Assembly (NCBI GenBank): GCA_030549175.1
Contig: JAUKUA010000003.1
Coordinates: forward strand, 806,001-870,000
DNA: 64,000 nt
Direction: 5' to 3'
DNA from: Lasiosphaeris hirsuta
Lineage: Eukaryota > Ascomycota > Sordariomycetes > Sordariales > Lasiosphaeriaceae
Under the pieces are notes generated by a model. It did not search any database, was not told the DNA's origin, and saw only the letters and a list, made by a program, of their open reading frames with translations. The position numbers and the translations under genes are program-made. This document shows positions 55,071-64,000 of this stretch, piece after piece; the stretch's first letter is position 1, and each line of letters starts with the position of its first letter.

Positions 55071-57842
55071 TCAGTTGTCCTCCTCCTCCTCCTCCTCCTC
55101 CTCCGTCGACAGGATTTTATAAGGCAAGGCGATATCCCTGCTCGCCTTATTATTCGCAATGTTGGCACAGTGCTCGTTTTCGAGCCTGAAAGTCGCCCAA
55201 GCTGCGCGGCGAAGAATCTCAATCAACGCAATCACAAAGGACACAATGCTCGAGTGCTGGATGTTGTGAGTCCAGACGACGTGAAAGACCCAAGTCATTC
55301 TCAAAAGTGGATCGACAATCATGATGGCGTAATATAACCGGTGGGACGTGAAGGCGAGAACATCCCGTAGGTAATACTTTGCTTTCTTCTGAGCCAGTCG
55401 GAAATCCATGTAAATATCCCAAAAGGCTAGCGCCAGTGTCAGCTCCAAAATCAGAGTCGCTTTCAAGAAGAGCTCGGGCTTACAGGAATAGATGGTGTTG
55501 AACGTCGAAAAGAAGATGAACAAGCTCAGAGTCATTTCGTTGCGGTCGATGCGATACAGCGACAGGGTGATGATGCCAAAGATGGTGGCAACGTATTTGC
55601 CAAAGTTGGCCAAGTGCGGGAAGAAGCTTCGAGCGTCGTAGTAACGGCGGAGACACTGGATTGCTCGCCACATGGGCGGCAGGGCGCTCAGGAAGGCCAT
55701 AAGTCGAGACTGGCTTGAGCCGCATTTCTCGGGCTCATCCCACCCGTTGACGTAAACGCAGAAAAAGAGCTCGATATTCTAGAACAAGAGTTGGTTAGGC
55801 TCCAAATTCGACTCGCTTCCATAGGACAGCGCCCCTCTTACCGAAATGGAATAGGAAAGGGAGCAGTAGATGTCACCGAGAAATACATCCCGAAACTCGA
55901 CCGAGTAAAAGGGGGCCATGAGGAGGCGCCACTGGAGCACATGTCAGCAAAACCCCTAGAGAAAAATACCAAGATTTTTTTTTTTTTTTTTCGGTGCCGG
56001 ATGACTGACGTGAGCGTAAGCGAACCACTTCCGGCTCCTGTGATGCCAGACAGGCAACGGCAAAAAAATGATAAACAGCGACAGGGCGATGAGAATGACC
56101 GGATACCACAGAAACAGGTCCCTCCCACCATACATGGCGCTGAAGTTGAGCCAAAAGATGACGCCGAAGAGCAGGGTGAAGAAACTCGGGAACTGGGCCA
56201 GCTTCCTCCAGTCCAGTGAGTGTGCCGGATCAAACTCGAAGATGACTGGATAGTTGACCTTGGTGATGGTCCACACCCAGCAGACAAGGCAGAACAGCCA
56301 GAACAAACAGAGCATGAGAAAGTAGCCTCCGTAGAGCTGGAGATGCGAAGCGACAACCTTTTGCTCATCATGATCCAGATCCTCGTTGAACAAATGCCTG
56401 ACGCCCGAGATGAGGCCCTGGATGGCAAACACGAAGCCGGTCCCGACAAGCAAGCCGTTCCAGAAGGTGCTCATCGACTCGTCTTTGACCTTGCGCGCGC
56501 GCAGGTTGGTCAAGGCGGCCTTGCTGTTCCCCTGCTCAAAGTAGCGAGCAAACAGATCCTCGGCCGTCTTCATGTGGCCGTCGATGACGGTGCTCCTCAC
56601 AAAGTGGGACTTGTCGACGTAGTCGCGCACGAACCGTAGCTCCTCGGTCGCCCGGGCGTTCTTGTCGTACTTTTTGTTCAGCTTGCGGAACGCCGTCCGG
56701 TTGAGCTCGGCATAGCCCTGGATGAGGTCGAGGCTGCGGTAGAACTCCTGGAGGGCCGTCCGCAGCTTCCTCTTGGCCTCGGGGTACGGGATGTCCTCGT
56801 CCTCGAATTGCTTGGGCACGAAATCCCGCCGCCGCTCCGACACCGAGGGCATCGACGTGAGGGTAGGCGTCGGGGGCATCTGGCGCAGCGCCTGCGAGTT
56901 GGGCCCCGGGGCGAAGGTCGCCAGCTCGATCATGTTCTCCTTGACGCGCTCCAACAGGCCCGGCTGGCGCCCGTTGGTGGGAAAGCCCTTCTTCTTCTTC
57001 ATGTCTTCACGGAACACCTCGTCCCCCCTCCGGCGCTTCATTACGTAAAGCTGATCGCGCAGCTGCTTTATCCGCGCGCCGGATTCCTTCTCTTTCGTCC
57101 TGTAGAATGCCTCGACCTTCTGCAGCTCCGAGATGGCAAAATGGAAGAATTCCGACTTGCGCTGCTCAACGGGGTCGGTGGGGTTGAGGGGCTGTGCGTC
57201 GCCATCGAAGAAGCGCATTCGGACGGCGGAAAAGGGGTTGCTCCCGAGCAGTGCCGTCATGGCTCTCCCGCGCCGTGTCATCATCCGGCGGGGCGGTGAT
57301 GCCTGCTCCCGCTCGGCGGGCGGATCCGCTTCGCTCGGGGCCTCGCCCTGTCGGTTGAGTCCGAGACCAGCGACGTCTATCCTCAGCCCAACGCCGCTGA
57401 GCCTCGAGGGGGCCGAAGCAAATGAGACACGGCCATGGTCCAGATCGCCATATCGTTGTTGTTCTGCGTTGGTACTAGCCGGAGGGTCTGCTCCTTTGGC
57501 GGCTTCGAGGTCTCGCGGTTCGGTGTCTTGTGACGGAGGTGGTACATGCCGAGAGATGGGGGATCCTATCTCGGGTAGACTACCTAGCAGTGGTTGACTC
57601 TGTTGTGGCTGGTTTTGACGAGGGTGTTGAGCCGACTCGGCCTTCTGTATGGCGTCGGCAATGGCCTTGATGTGCTTCTTGCCCGTCTTGTAGTCGAGGT
57701 ACTTGTCGGCCCATTCTGCACGACATACTGTATGTCAGCAAGCAGAACACAGGCAAAAATGCCATCCCATGGCCGGGGCTGCGTGGGGTCGGAACCGCCT
57801 ACCTGGAACCCGCTCTGAGACAATCTCCTCGCCGAACTTCAT
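55071..57842 (-). CDS. SPX-EXS protein (SYG1/XPR1-like phosphate transporter or sensor)
   Basis: Exons 57842-57803, 57715-56010, 55931-55842 and 55778-55071, with introns of 87, 78 and 63 nt, encode 847 aa. The N-terminus (MKFGEEIVSERVPEWADKYL, then DYKTGKKHIKAI) is the start of an SPX domain. It continues after a disordered Pro/Ser/Gln insert through KSEFFHFAISELQKVEAFY and YPEAKRKLRTALQEFYRSLD, then AFRKLNKKYDK (the basic inositol-pyrophosphate-binding helix). Several transmembrane helices precede an EXS domain (FRDVFLGDIYCSLSYSI, NIELFFC, ALPPMWRAIQCLRRYYD, RMTWVFHVVW). Homologues export phosphate or couple phosphate status to signalling at membranes. The acidic C-terminal Glu run comes from a (TCC)n microsatellite at 55078-55104. 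A T17 run lies in the third exon's upstream intron. Confidence 0.9.
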
Positions 57843-60800
57843 GGTTGCGCCGGCGCGGTTCCACAGGCGTGAGGCGTGAGGCGCCAATTGGGTTCCCAGA
57901 GCTCAAGACCAGTGGGGCTATCGTGCTCCGGTATGTACACGTCGTCCCAGGTCCGAGGGCGGCCCTGAGTATTTATTTCCCTGTGCTTGGGGTCGCACCT
58001 TGCAGCCTTGGCGTTTTTGCTTGGTCGAGATGACTCCGGGGCCTGCTATTTAGGGAGAGGGGACATGGCGGACCGAATCCCGAGCCCTTCCACCCGTGAG
58101 GTTGGCATGCTTGGCATGCTGTGCGACAGAGTCAGCCGAGAGACATCTGGCAAGGGCACCAGCCAACCACATGGGCTGGAGCCGCTGATGCCTGGCGAGA
58201 GCCAGTGATGTTTGTAGAGATCGGCCGCCGGACGCGACCTTCCAAGGACTTTGCAGATCCAACGTGTCGAGCAAGATGAATGGTCCATGCCTTTTGTGGC
58301 GGGCAGTGGCGGGGGCTGTTGGTTCAATATGAAGGGAGCTAGCAGCAGCAGAGACGGTCGAAGTGGTATAGAGAGGGGGGCCTCGCGTGCGCGCCGTCCC
58401 CAGGCAAGCTGGTTGCCATAGGTTGGCCTCTCTTCCTTCGAGCGCCGGAACGAGCCATTTTCCTCTTCTCTCTATCTCCACACACGCGACACATCACCCG
58501 TCAGAGCGAGCCAGCCGCCAGCCGCAAATGTCGTTCCGCTACGGCAATCGAGTGCCAAGCCTTGTAAGCTGACGGTGCAGCTCTTGATGCAGCTCTTGGC
58601 GCAGCTCTTGGCACTGTAGCCCGTCAAGCACATCCAAGCCGTCTCACTGCAATCCTCCGTGCGTGTCTGATGGTCTCGCCTCGTCCAAAAGATTGCCGGA
58701 AAACAAAGTTCCTGTCAGAACTGCGGCCCCTGCTGGCCCCCGGATAACCCCCCTCAGCGGCGCCGTCGTATATAACTGACAAGTTGAGTCTTTACATGCT
58801 GGGGCAAGCGATGCCAAGCCAGCCAAGCAAGCTAAGCAACAGCCACCCGTGTTGGCAGAGAAGCTTGACACTGATTGTCTAGCCGTTCTGTTGTTGTTCA
58901 GATGAACCCGGGGCATCGTCTTTGGGTGAGTGCCAAGTCCGAGCCAGAGTGGCAGGGCCGTGAACCGGTGCCAAGCCCAAAACACTGAAGGGTGAGATAA
59001 TTGTTTCCCATCATTCAGTTGGTCTCCGAGGGGAGTTTATAAGCATGAAAGATCTTGACCGGAGAGCACATGATGAATATGTCATGCCTCACCCCTCGAC
59101 CAAGGCTCCCGTGATGATGCTCTTTTTGTCTTCAAGGATATCAGGGATCGGCATGTGGTTCTATACAAGGATTAATTAATCATCCGGTCGTTACATATAA
59201 TTCGGGGACTTTTCCCGGGGATTTCCGCTTACTTCTGCTGGTTGGATGGAGCCGATGAGGAGTTTGTGGTCGCCGTCTCGGAGCCCTTTCCCGGGTGGCT
59301 TTGCGGGGCTACTAGGGCCGTTTGAGCGCGAGCCGCCGCCAGGGCTTCACGGTGTTGGCGACGACAAAGCAGCGGAATGGTGTAATCGACGTCAGTAGCG
59401 AAGGCAGCCTTCGCCACCTGCCATCCAACATAGGTTTTGTCCATTGGCATGAGACAAAGGAGAGAATCTCACCGAGACCAATTCATTGCCTCGCAACCGG
59501 CGCTCATACCGGGATGCCGGATCACTCTGATGGCGAGTCCCATTCGCTCAACCGTCATCTTGTCGGCTTTTTTTCTGTGCGCCCTGAGAAGCGTCAGTAC
59601 GATGTCGAGTGCATGCCGCGCTTCAAGCGACCTAGCAGTCCACCGACGAAACTTGGTCCTTTTGGCCACCAGATAATTGCGGCATCGCGGCGGTGCTGTT
59701 TTCGGGAAGCAGAAAAGACCATAGAGGCATGTGTAAGGTAAGGTAAAGTACCTAGCCCAGTAGCTGTACAAATAGTAAAAGCGGGAGTCTCGTCAAAGTC
59801 AAAGGCTTGTTAAGCGAAAGCCAACCACGCATATCACTTGACCACTTGGCCATTCAACTTCAGCCATTCAGTTTCATGGTAATATGGCAGGTACGGCTGG
59901 CTTTTGAGAGTGTCAACATAGAGGGAAGAGACACCTGCCTGCGCTTGAAAAACCTAGGTTGTCAGGAGGAAAACTGAGACAGCTCTTCTTTACTTGGTTG
60001 CTTGATGTTGGGAGAGCCTTGCGCTTCTTACTGCCGTTCTCGGGCGCGGGTGTCTCCCTTGGGCTTGTTGTTTTTGTGGTTGCCCTCTAAAACAATCCCA
60101 AATTTGTTTTTCAACGCCACGCCCGACGTTGTTGAGTTTCTCGAGGTTACGGGAAAATTATAATCACTAGTATCCTTTTTCACTACCATCTTTCGCTGGT
60201 CAGGACCTCCACAAGCCAACACGACAGGCAACATCACAGTCTACATCGCAGCAGGTGTCACGGCCAAGGTCGGCTGGAGTGTAGTAGTGATTTCCTAGTG
60301 CCCGGTTTCAAGATCGCTGGGATTTTATTTGTATGTGTTCATGTAATTACTTGGTTGAATAATGTGGAAGCCCATAAAGTGTGGACTTGAACAACGTTGA
60401 GCTACTATTGAGCTCGACTTTGCCCATATATCTTATACTCAATATGATGTGATATAGATTAATTCCTCCCGCGGAGGTGGTTATTCTTGTCTCAGTCTGC
60501 ATCATACTCCACACCATAAAGCGTACCTAGATAAGATGGGAGATAGTCTCGCCTTCCTGGTGTTGATGTCCAACCAAACTTCTTCCGGGTCATCCTTGTA
60601 CGCCATTGACTTGGAGTAGGCCCCTACATTTGCTTTTCGCGCCTTTCCTTTTTTCGATTTCCTATGTCAATGCTTTTTTCCAGACTTTCTTTCGTGAGAC
60701 ATCTGCATTAAAAGAGAGGTCCTCCGATCATAGATAGTTTAAGAGAGTCATGCGATTTCCCATCAACAAAGTGAGGGCCAACTGTGATTCTTAGCTGTGC

Positions 60801-61399
60801 ACTCTACTTTGGACTCTTTTGTGTATTCTCGATGATACTCCTGGTTACCCTATTCTTCCACCTGCTCTGCACCTTGTGGTTTGAACACTACCTCCTGCCT
60901 TCAATCGCGGGTAGGCTAGCCACCCCGTTGGTTGTACTGCAGCTTCTGAGCCCTTGGGCTATTTGTTCTTCTTTTATGTTTGCTGTCGCGCAGCGCTAGT
61001 TCACATAAAACCTTAAATCTGACATTGATGAATGAATGGAATTGCAGGATAGACAAAACTCAACACAACTCGTTGTTAAGTGGCCCTGATAGTGTTCTCC
61101 AAAGTGTGCGCTTTATGATGGCAGTTCTCGAGATACCTGAGGAGATGACGAGTTCTATCACCGACTCTCCCACCGGCAAACTTGGCTCTTGCCACATGTC
61201 TAGAAATATGTTCAACCTACACACGTCCTATTTGCCAACATAAAATTATAGGCAATAGACTCGGGAGTAAGTGAAGACATAATAACCTACCAAAAAAGAC
61301 TCGATTCTGCTTGCCGAAAAAAAATTATATATATATATATATATCTGGGTTTCTCCATTTATCGCAGACCTACTTCAAAGTATCTCACTCCATGCTTCG
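57843..61399. other. Long gene-poor region
   Basis: No intact gene is supported. Minus-strand ORFs at 59469-59771 and 59229-59450 share one frame, separated by a TGA; they could be a broken or spliced small gene but have no recognised domain. An ORF at 60028-60237 is also unsupported. Repeat R1 copy B lies at 60611-60880 and a (TA)n tract at 61326-61344. Confidence 0.5.
60611..60880 (+). repeat. Dispersed repeat R1, copy B
   Basis: Same-orientation partner of 17232-17510. It shares TCCTCCGATCATAGATAG-like, GCGATTTCCCA and AACTGTGATTCTTA blocks and the 25-codon hydrophobic frame (ILSCALYFGLFCVFSMILLV, then TLFFH) aligned without indels to copy A. Confidence 0.8.
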
Positions 61400-61408
61400 A
61401 GGACAACG

Positions 61409-61692
61409 CAGGGTGGTCGACAATATATTCGACACCCCTGTACGAATATTCGTCGAGTATGATGCGCTAAAACTTTGCGAGATAGACTGCTGTTGCGACG
61501 CACCATAGGGAGCGAAACTGACAGCAAAAGCAAAGGGGAAATACCCGCTGTAGCTTAGCGCCAGCTCGCTAAGTTATAGTATTCATCTTACTAAATTTTA
61601 GCGTTTGCGCCACAGGAATCATCTACCGATTTTGGCGCACGAAATTCGCGAATATTCGACATCCCTGTACGAATATATCGTCGACCACCCTG
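61409..61692. mobile_element. MITE-like element with terminal inverted repeats and 9-bp flanking duplication
   Basis: The left end starts CAGGGTGGTCGACAATATAT and the right end is its reverse complement with one A/G difference over 22 bp. The flanks are AGGACAACG (61400-61408) and AGGACAGCG (61693-61701), a 9-bp direct repeat with one mismatch, as a target-site duplication would leave. Subterminal sequence repeats ATTCGACAYCCCTGTACGAA in direct orientation at both ends and is partly palindromic. Length is 284 bp with no ORF. A 9-bp duplication is known for Mutator-like elements; that class is inference. Confidence 0.7.
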
Positions 61693-61783
61693 AGGACAGC
61701 GTCTACCGACTATACAATCATCATATAACTCAATACCTTTTGAAAACAGCCACCGAAAACGCACGTGTAATAGCTAATCTAAG

Positions 61784-62320
61784 AGCAAGGGCAAGGAGAA
61801 GTCCAAGAGGCGCTCTAGCCGGCGCAATGCTTCCTAGAACCTAGGGCCCCCAATGGAAGAGGGTGAGTAATACCAAGATCCCTATCAAGGTCGCAACGCA
61901 GAGGACTTCCCCAACCACGGCTGGCACGACGATACGAGCATCAGCCCTCGGACTGAGCCGAACGTCAGCCCTTGGACTGAGCCAAGCTGCAGCGGCCCCC
62001 CGCGAGGGTCCTCTGGCGCGGCGGTAGGTGGCAGCACTGCTCTCACTGTCAATGATCCCGCGGGGATGTCGACCTCTGCCGCCGGCGGCAGCGGATTTCC
62101 CGCAAGGACATCTGCCGCGAAGCGAAGCGCCCCATTACATACAATCCGGACATGCCCTACGGCTACAGTCCCAGATATCAAACAACCCCCGGAAGCGCCT
62201 CCGACTACCGGCGAGGGCTATTAATACGAGGTGCCGAGTGGCGAGCAACAAGATAGACCGTATCGGTCGTCGCGTAGTAAGAAGAAGCAGGGGAAGAAGC
62301 ACAAGAAGTCATGCAAGTAA
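61784..62320 (+). pseudogene. Decayed ORF for a disordered, Lys-rich-tailed protein
   Basis: One frame reads SKGKEKSKRRSSRRNAS, MEEGE, YQDPYQGRNAEDFPNHGWHD, SISPRTEPNVSPWTEPS, then a Pro/Ala stretch and finally RSSRSKKKQGKKHKKSCK before a TAA at 62318-62320. It is interrupted by TAG at 61835-61837, TAA at 61868-61870 and TAA at 62222-62224. The open stretch between the last two stops is 117 codons. The MITE-like element lies just upstream and may have cut off the 5' end. The family is unknown; it might be chance open frame in GC-rich DNA. Confidence 0.35.
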
Positions 62321-63233
62321 TTGGGGGTGGGAAGATGGCGGGAATCCGTGGTGATGGTTTGATCATGGGAAATTATCCCGGGCCCTGGGATTGTGGGATT
62401 GGCAGGTGTTTATCGTGATTCTGCATGTTTCATTTGGGGCTGTGTTTGTGGTACTTTGGGGGAGTAACTCGCATGCATGTTGATACTGGGAGCTTAGGGA
62501 TGTATTGTGAAAAAGTCACCTATTGAGTGGTTCAGTGGTGTCGAGGTCGGGCGGAGCTCAACTCACCAGGAGCTAAACCCAACATGTTCCTTGTGTGACC
62601 CCTGAATTACAAGGGGGCGTCGTTCAACGCCCAGTGACACCCATCACGGTGATTCTTCCTCGTACGGGCGTATACCCAAGGTAGCTATGTAACCGTCATC
62701 CATGTGATCCTGGTTATGAGTTGGTGCAACCCTTTGGCACATGGGCCCATTTCATTGTCCACAAAGGTCAAGTTCACAATCCGATTTTCGTAGTTTGCAC
62801 CAGACTTGAGCTAGAGGGCCGCTTGAGTGGCATGATACGCATATGGCACAAAGAAAAAATGGAATGCAGGCGGGGAATTATGTCATGCCAACATACATGT
62901 ATGCCGCATCTCGGAATCTTTGACCAAATCAGATGGCTCATGTTGAATCCTGGATAGGGGTTAAATGCCCTGCCCGCCTCAAACACCAGGCCGTTCACAG
63001 CATTTCTTTCAACACGAATTGTCGTCCGAAGGGCAGATAGATCCATCAGCCCCAAACTTCTGGTCGAACTCTCTAGTTCCTCTAAAAAGAGTTGAAGTCA
63101 CTCCAGCGCCACATTCCTGACTTTCATACTCTTTGGAGGCAACCAATCGCTCAACGCCCGTTACCGCTACAACTTGACGAACTCCGAACCCTCTTGACCA
63201 ATAGCTTCGGGTTGAGTGTGACCTAGGCACAGC
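62321..63233. other. Intergenic region
   Basis: Only short ORFs on either strand. This is the upstream region of the terminal Pro/Gly-rich ORF. Confidence 0.5.
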
Positions 63234-64000
63234 ATGAGCGGCGGACCTTTCAGTGGCGGCTTCAGCCACGCCGATATTTCGGATCACGCAACTTCTCATC
63301 ACCATGGTGGAGAGCAATACGTTGGCGAGGGCGATAGAGATGGCAATAGCGACCATTGGGGCCCAGTCCCTCCAAGTCCAGACCCTGGCGACATATACAC
63401 ACCCGGCAATGGCACTCCCGGCGCCGGATTCCCTGCCGACGGTGAGGCGACGTGGGCACCTCCCCCATCACCACTAGGCGGGAGTGATAGTTCATCATCT
63501 CCACCTCGCAGCCCAATGACGACAGGCAGCCCTGAACATGTCCCAGCCCCCCACAACGGCGGCTACCGCCCGGGCACGAATGTCGCCAGCTACGATCGGG
63601 TGAGTTACAGCAAGCTGCAGCGAAGCACTTTGAGGACAAACGCCGCCTGCGGGCCACATCCAGCATCTCCAAGCGCCGGCATGGCGCCCCCTCCAATGCC
63701 ACCCATAGACTTTGGCTTTCCTCCACCGATGCCGCCTATCGGCCTTCCACCTCCGACACCCGTCCCCGGACCTCTCCCGCCGATGCCTTTCGGCCCCGGA
63801 TGCCCATTCCACGCCCCAGCTCCCCCCACCCCCGGCGCCAACGGCGGCGGCGCCTCGTACCCAGCTGGGACGATTGTCTCCACTTGGGGCGTCAACATGG
63901 TATTATACGCTCCGAGTATGCCGTTCGGCTATCGCTTCCAGACGCCACCGTCGCCGGTGCTGCCCGATGACCATGGCAGCTATCCAGAGCCGGAGAGAGA
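63234..64000 (+). CDS. Pro/Gly-rich, probably disordered protein, 3' partial
   Basis: From an ATG at 63234 one frame stays open for 255 codons to the window edge with no stop. It begins MSGGPFSGGFSHADISDHAT, continues with Gly/Asp/Pro-rich sequence (GPVPPSPDPGDIYTPGNGTP), a Ser/Pro block, then repeated PPMPP motifs (APPPMPPIDFGFPPPMPPIG) and ends in a region with aromatic residues (STWGVNMVLYAPSMPFGYRF). No signal peptide or membrane helix. PPMPP runs could bind SH3/WW/EVH1-type domains. A GTGAGT at 63600 could be a splice donor, but the frame does not need it. The antisense ORFs over this region mirror its composition and are shadows. Confidence 0.6.
   Translation, partial: MSGGPFSGGFSHADISDHATSHHHGGEQYVGEGDRDGNSDHWGPVPPSPDPGDIYTPGNGTPGAGFPADGEATWAPPPSPLGGSDSSSSPPRSPMTTGSPEHVPAPHNGGYRPGTNVASYDRVSYSKLQRSTLRTNAACGPHPASPSAGMAPPPMPPIDFGFPPPMPPIGLPPPTPVPGPLPPMPFGPGCPFHAPAPPTPGANGGGASYPAGTIVSTWGVNMVLYAPSMPFGYRFQTPPSPVLPDDHGSYPEPER

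Noticed and set aside
56808..57299. 163-codon plus-strand ORF
   Set aside because: Lies antisense to the SPX domain, has no motif and an Arg/His/Leu-rich composition typical of shadow frames.
59229..59771. Two same-frame minus ORFs separated by TGA (possible stop-codon readthrough or small two-exon gene)
   Set aside because: A GTGAGA donor at the TGA allows several splicings, none of which gives a recognisable protein. Readthrough cannot be argued from sequence alone.
1..64000. Secondary-metabolite or biosynthetic gene cluster
   Set aside because: No PKS, NRPS, terpene synthase or cluster regulator is present. The GST and AOX are isolated housekeeping-type genes.

Overview
This window comes from a filamentous ascomycete chromosome, most likely a Sordariomycete. 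The coding genes carry short introns (48-87 nt) with GT..AG ends and CTAAC/CTGAC-type branch sites. Third codon positions are G/C rich, and the gene content is typical of such fungi: HET-domain genes, a STAND/NLR gene, a mitochondrial alternative oxidase, a GH45 endoglucanase, a LysM/CBM18 protein and an SPX-EXS protein. There are no bacterial operons, CRISPR arrays or rRNA genes, and I found no convincing tRNA. I re-spliced the intron-containing genes by hand. In every intact model the exon lengths sum to a multiple of three.

Layout. 1-3.4 kb: the 3' part of a glutathione S-transferase-like gene and an LtrA-family membrane protein. 4.5-10.8 kb: a broken HET gene, two small or uncharacterised genes and a broken phosphotransferase-like fragment. 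11.4-16.6 kb: a 1697-residue NLR with N-terminal helical domain, P-loop NTPase, ankyrin repeats and C-terminal SPRY. 18.2-22.7 kb: an F-box-type gene and two small hypothetical genes. 24.8-29.5 kb: a secretome block with an arylsulfotransferase-like protein, a small secreted protein and a GH45 endoglucanase. 31.7-33.4 kb: a small Cys-containing protein and an F-box protein. 35.4-38.2 kb: two decayed signalling genes, a kinase-WD40 pseudogene and a HeLo-like pseudogene. 39-40.4 kb: alternative oxidase. 42.2-50.2 kb: a divergent pair of related non-RD kinases, one of them fused to a HET domain. 52.2-57.8 kb: a LysM-CBM18 secreted protein and an SPX-EXS protein. 57.8-64 kb: gene-poor DNA with a MITE-like element, a dispersed repeat copy, a decayed ORF and a Pro/Gly-rich ORF that runs off the window.

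The main theme is self/non-self recognition and regulated cell death. Intact genes (the NLR and the kinase-HET plus kinase pair) lie among several broken relatives (HET, HeLo-like, kinase-WD40, phosphotransferase). Some stop codons sit where Trp codons are expected and look like G-to-A transitions, as RIP would produce. The most notable unit is the kinase-HET fusion transcribed divergently from a second kinase that shares its catalytic-loop signature. This could be a sensor/executor pair. Around it are several diverged dispersed repeats and four long poly-G tracts.

All functional assignments rest on motifs read by eye and remembered family patterns. No database search was run.
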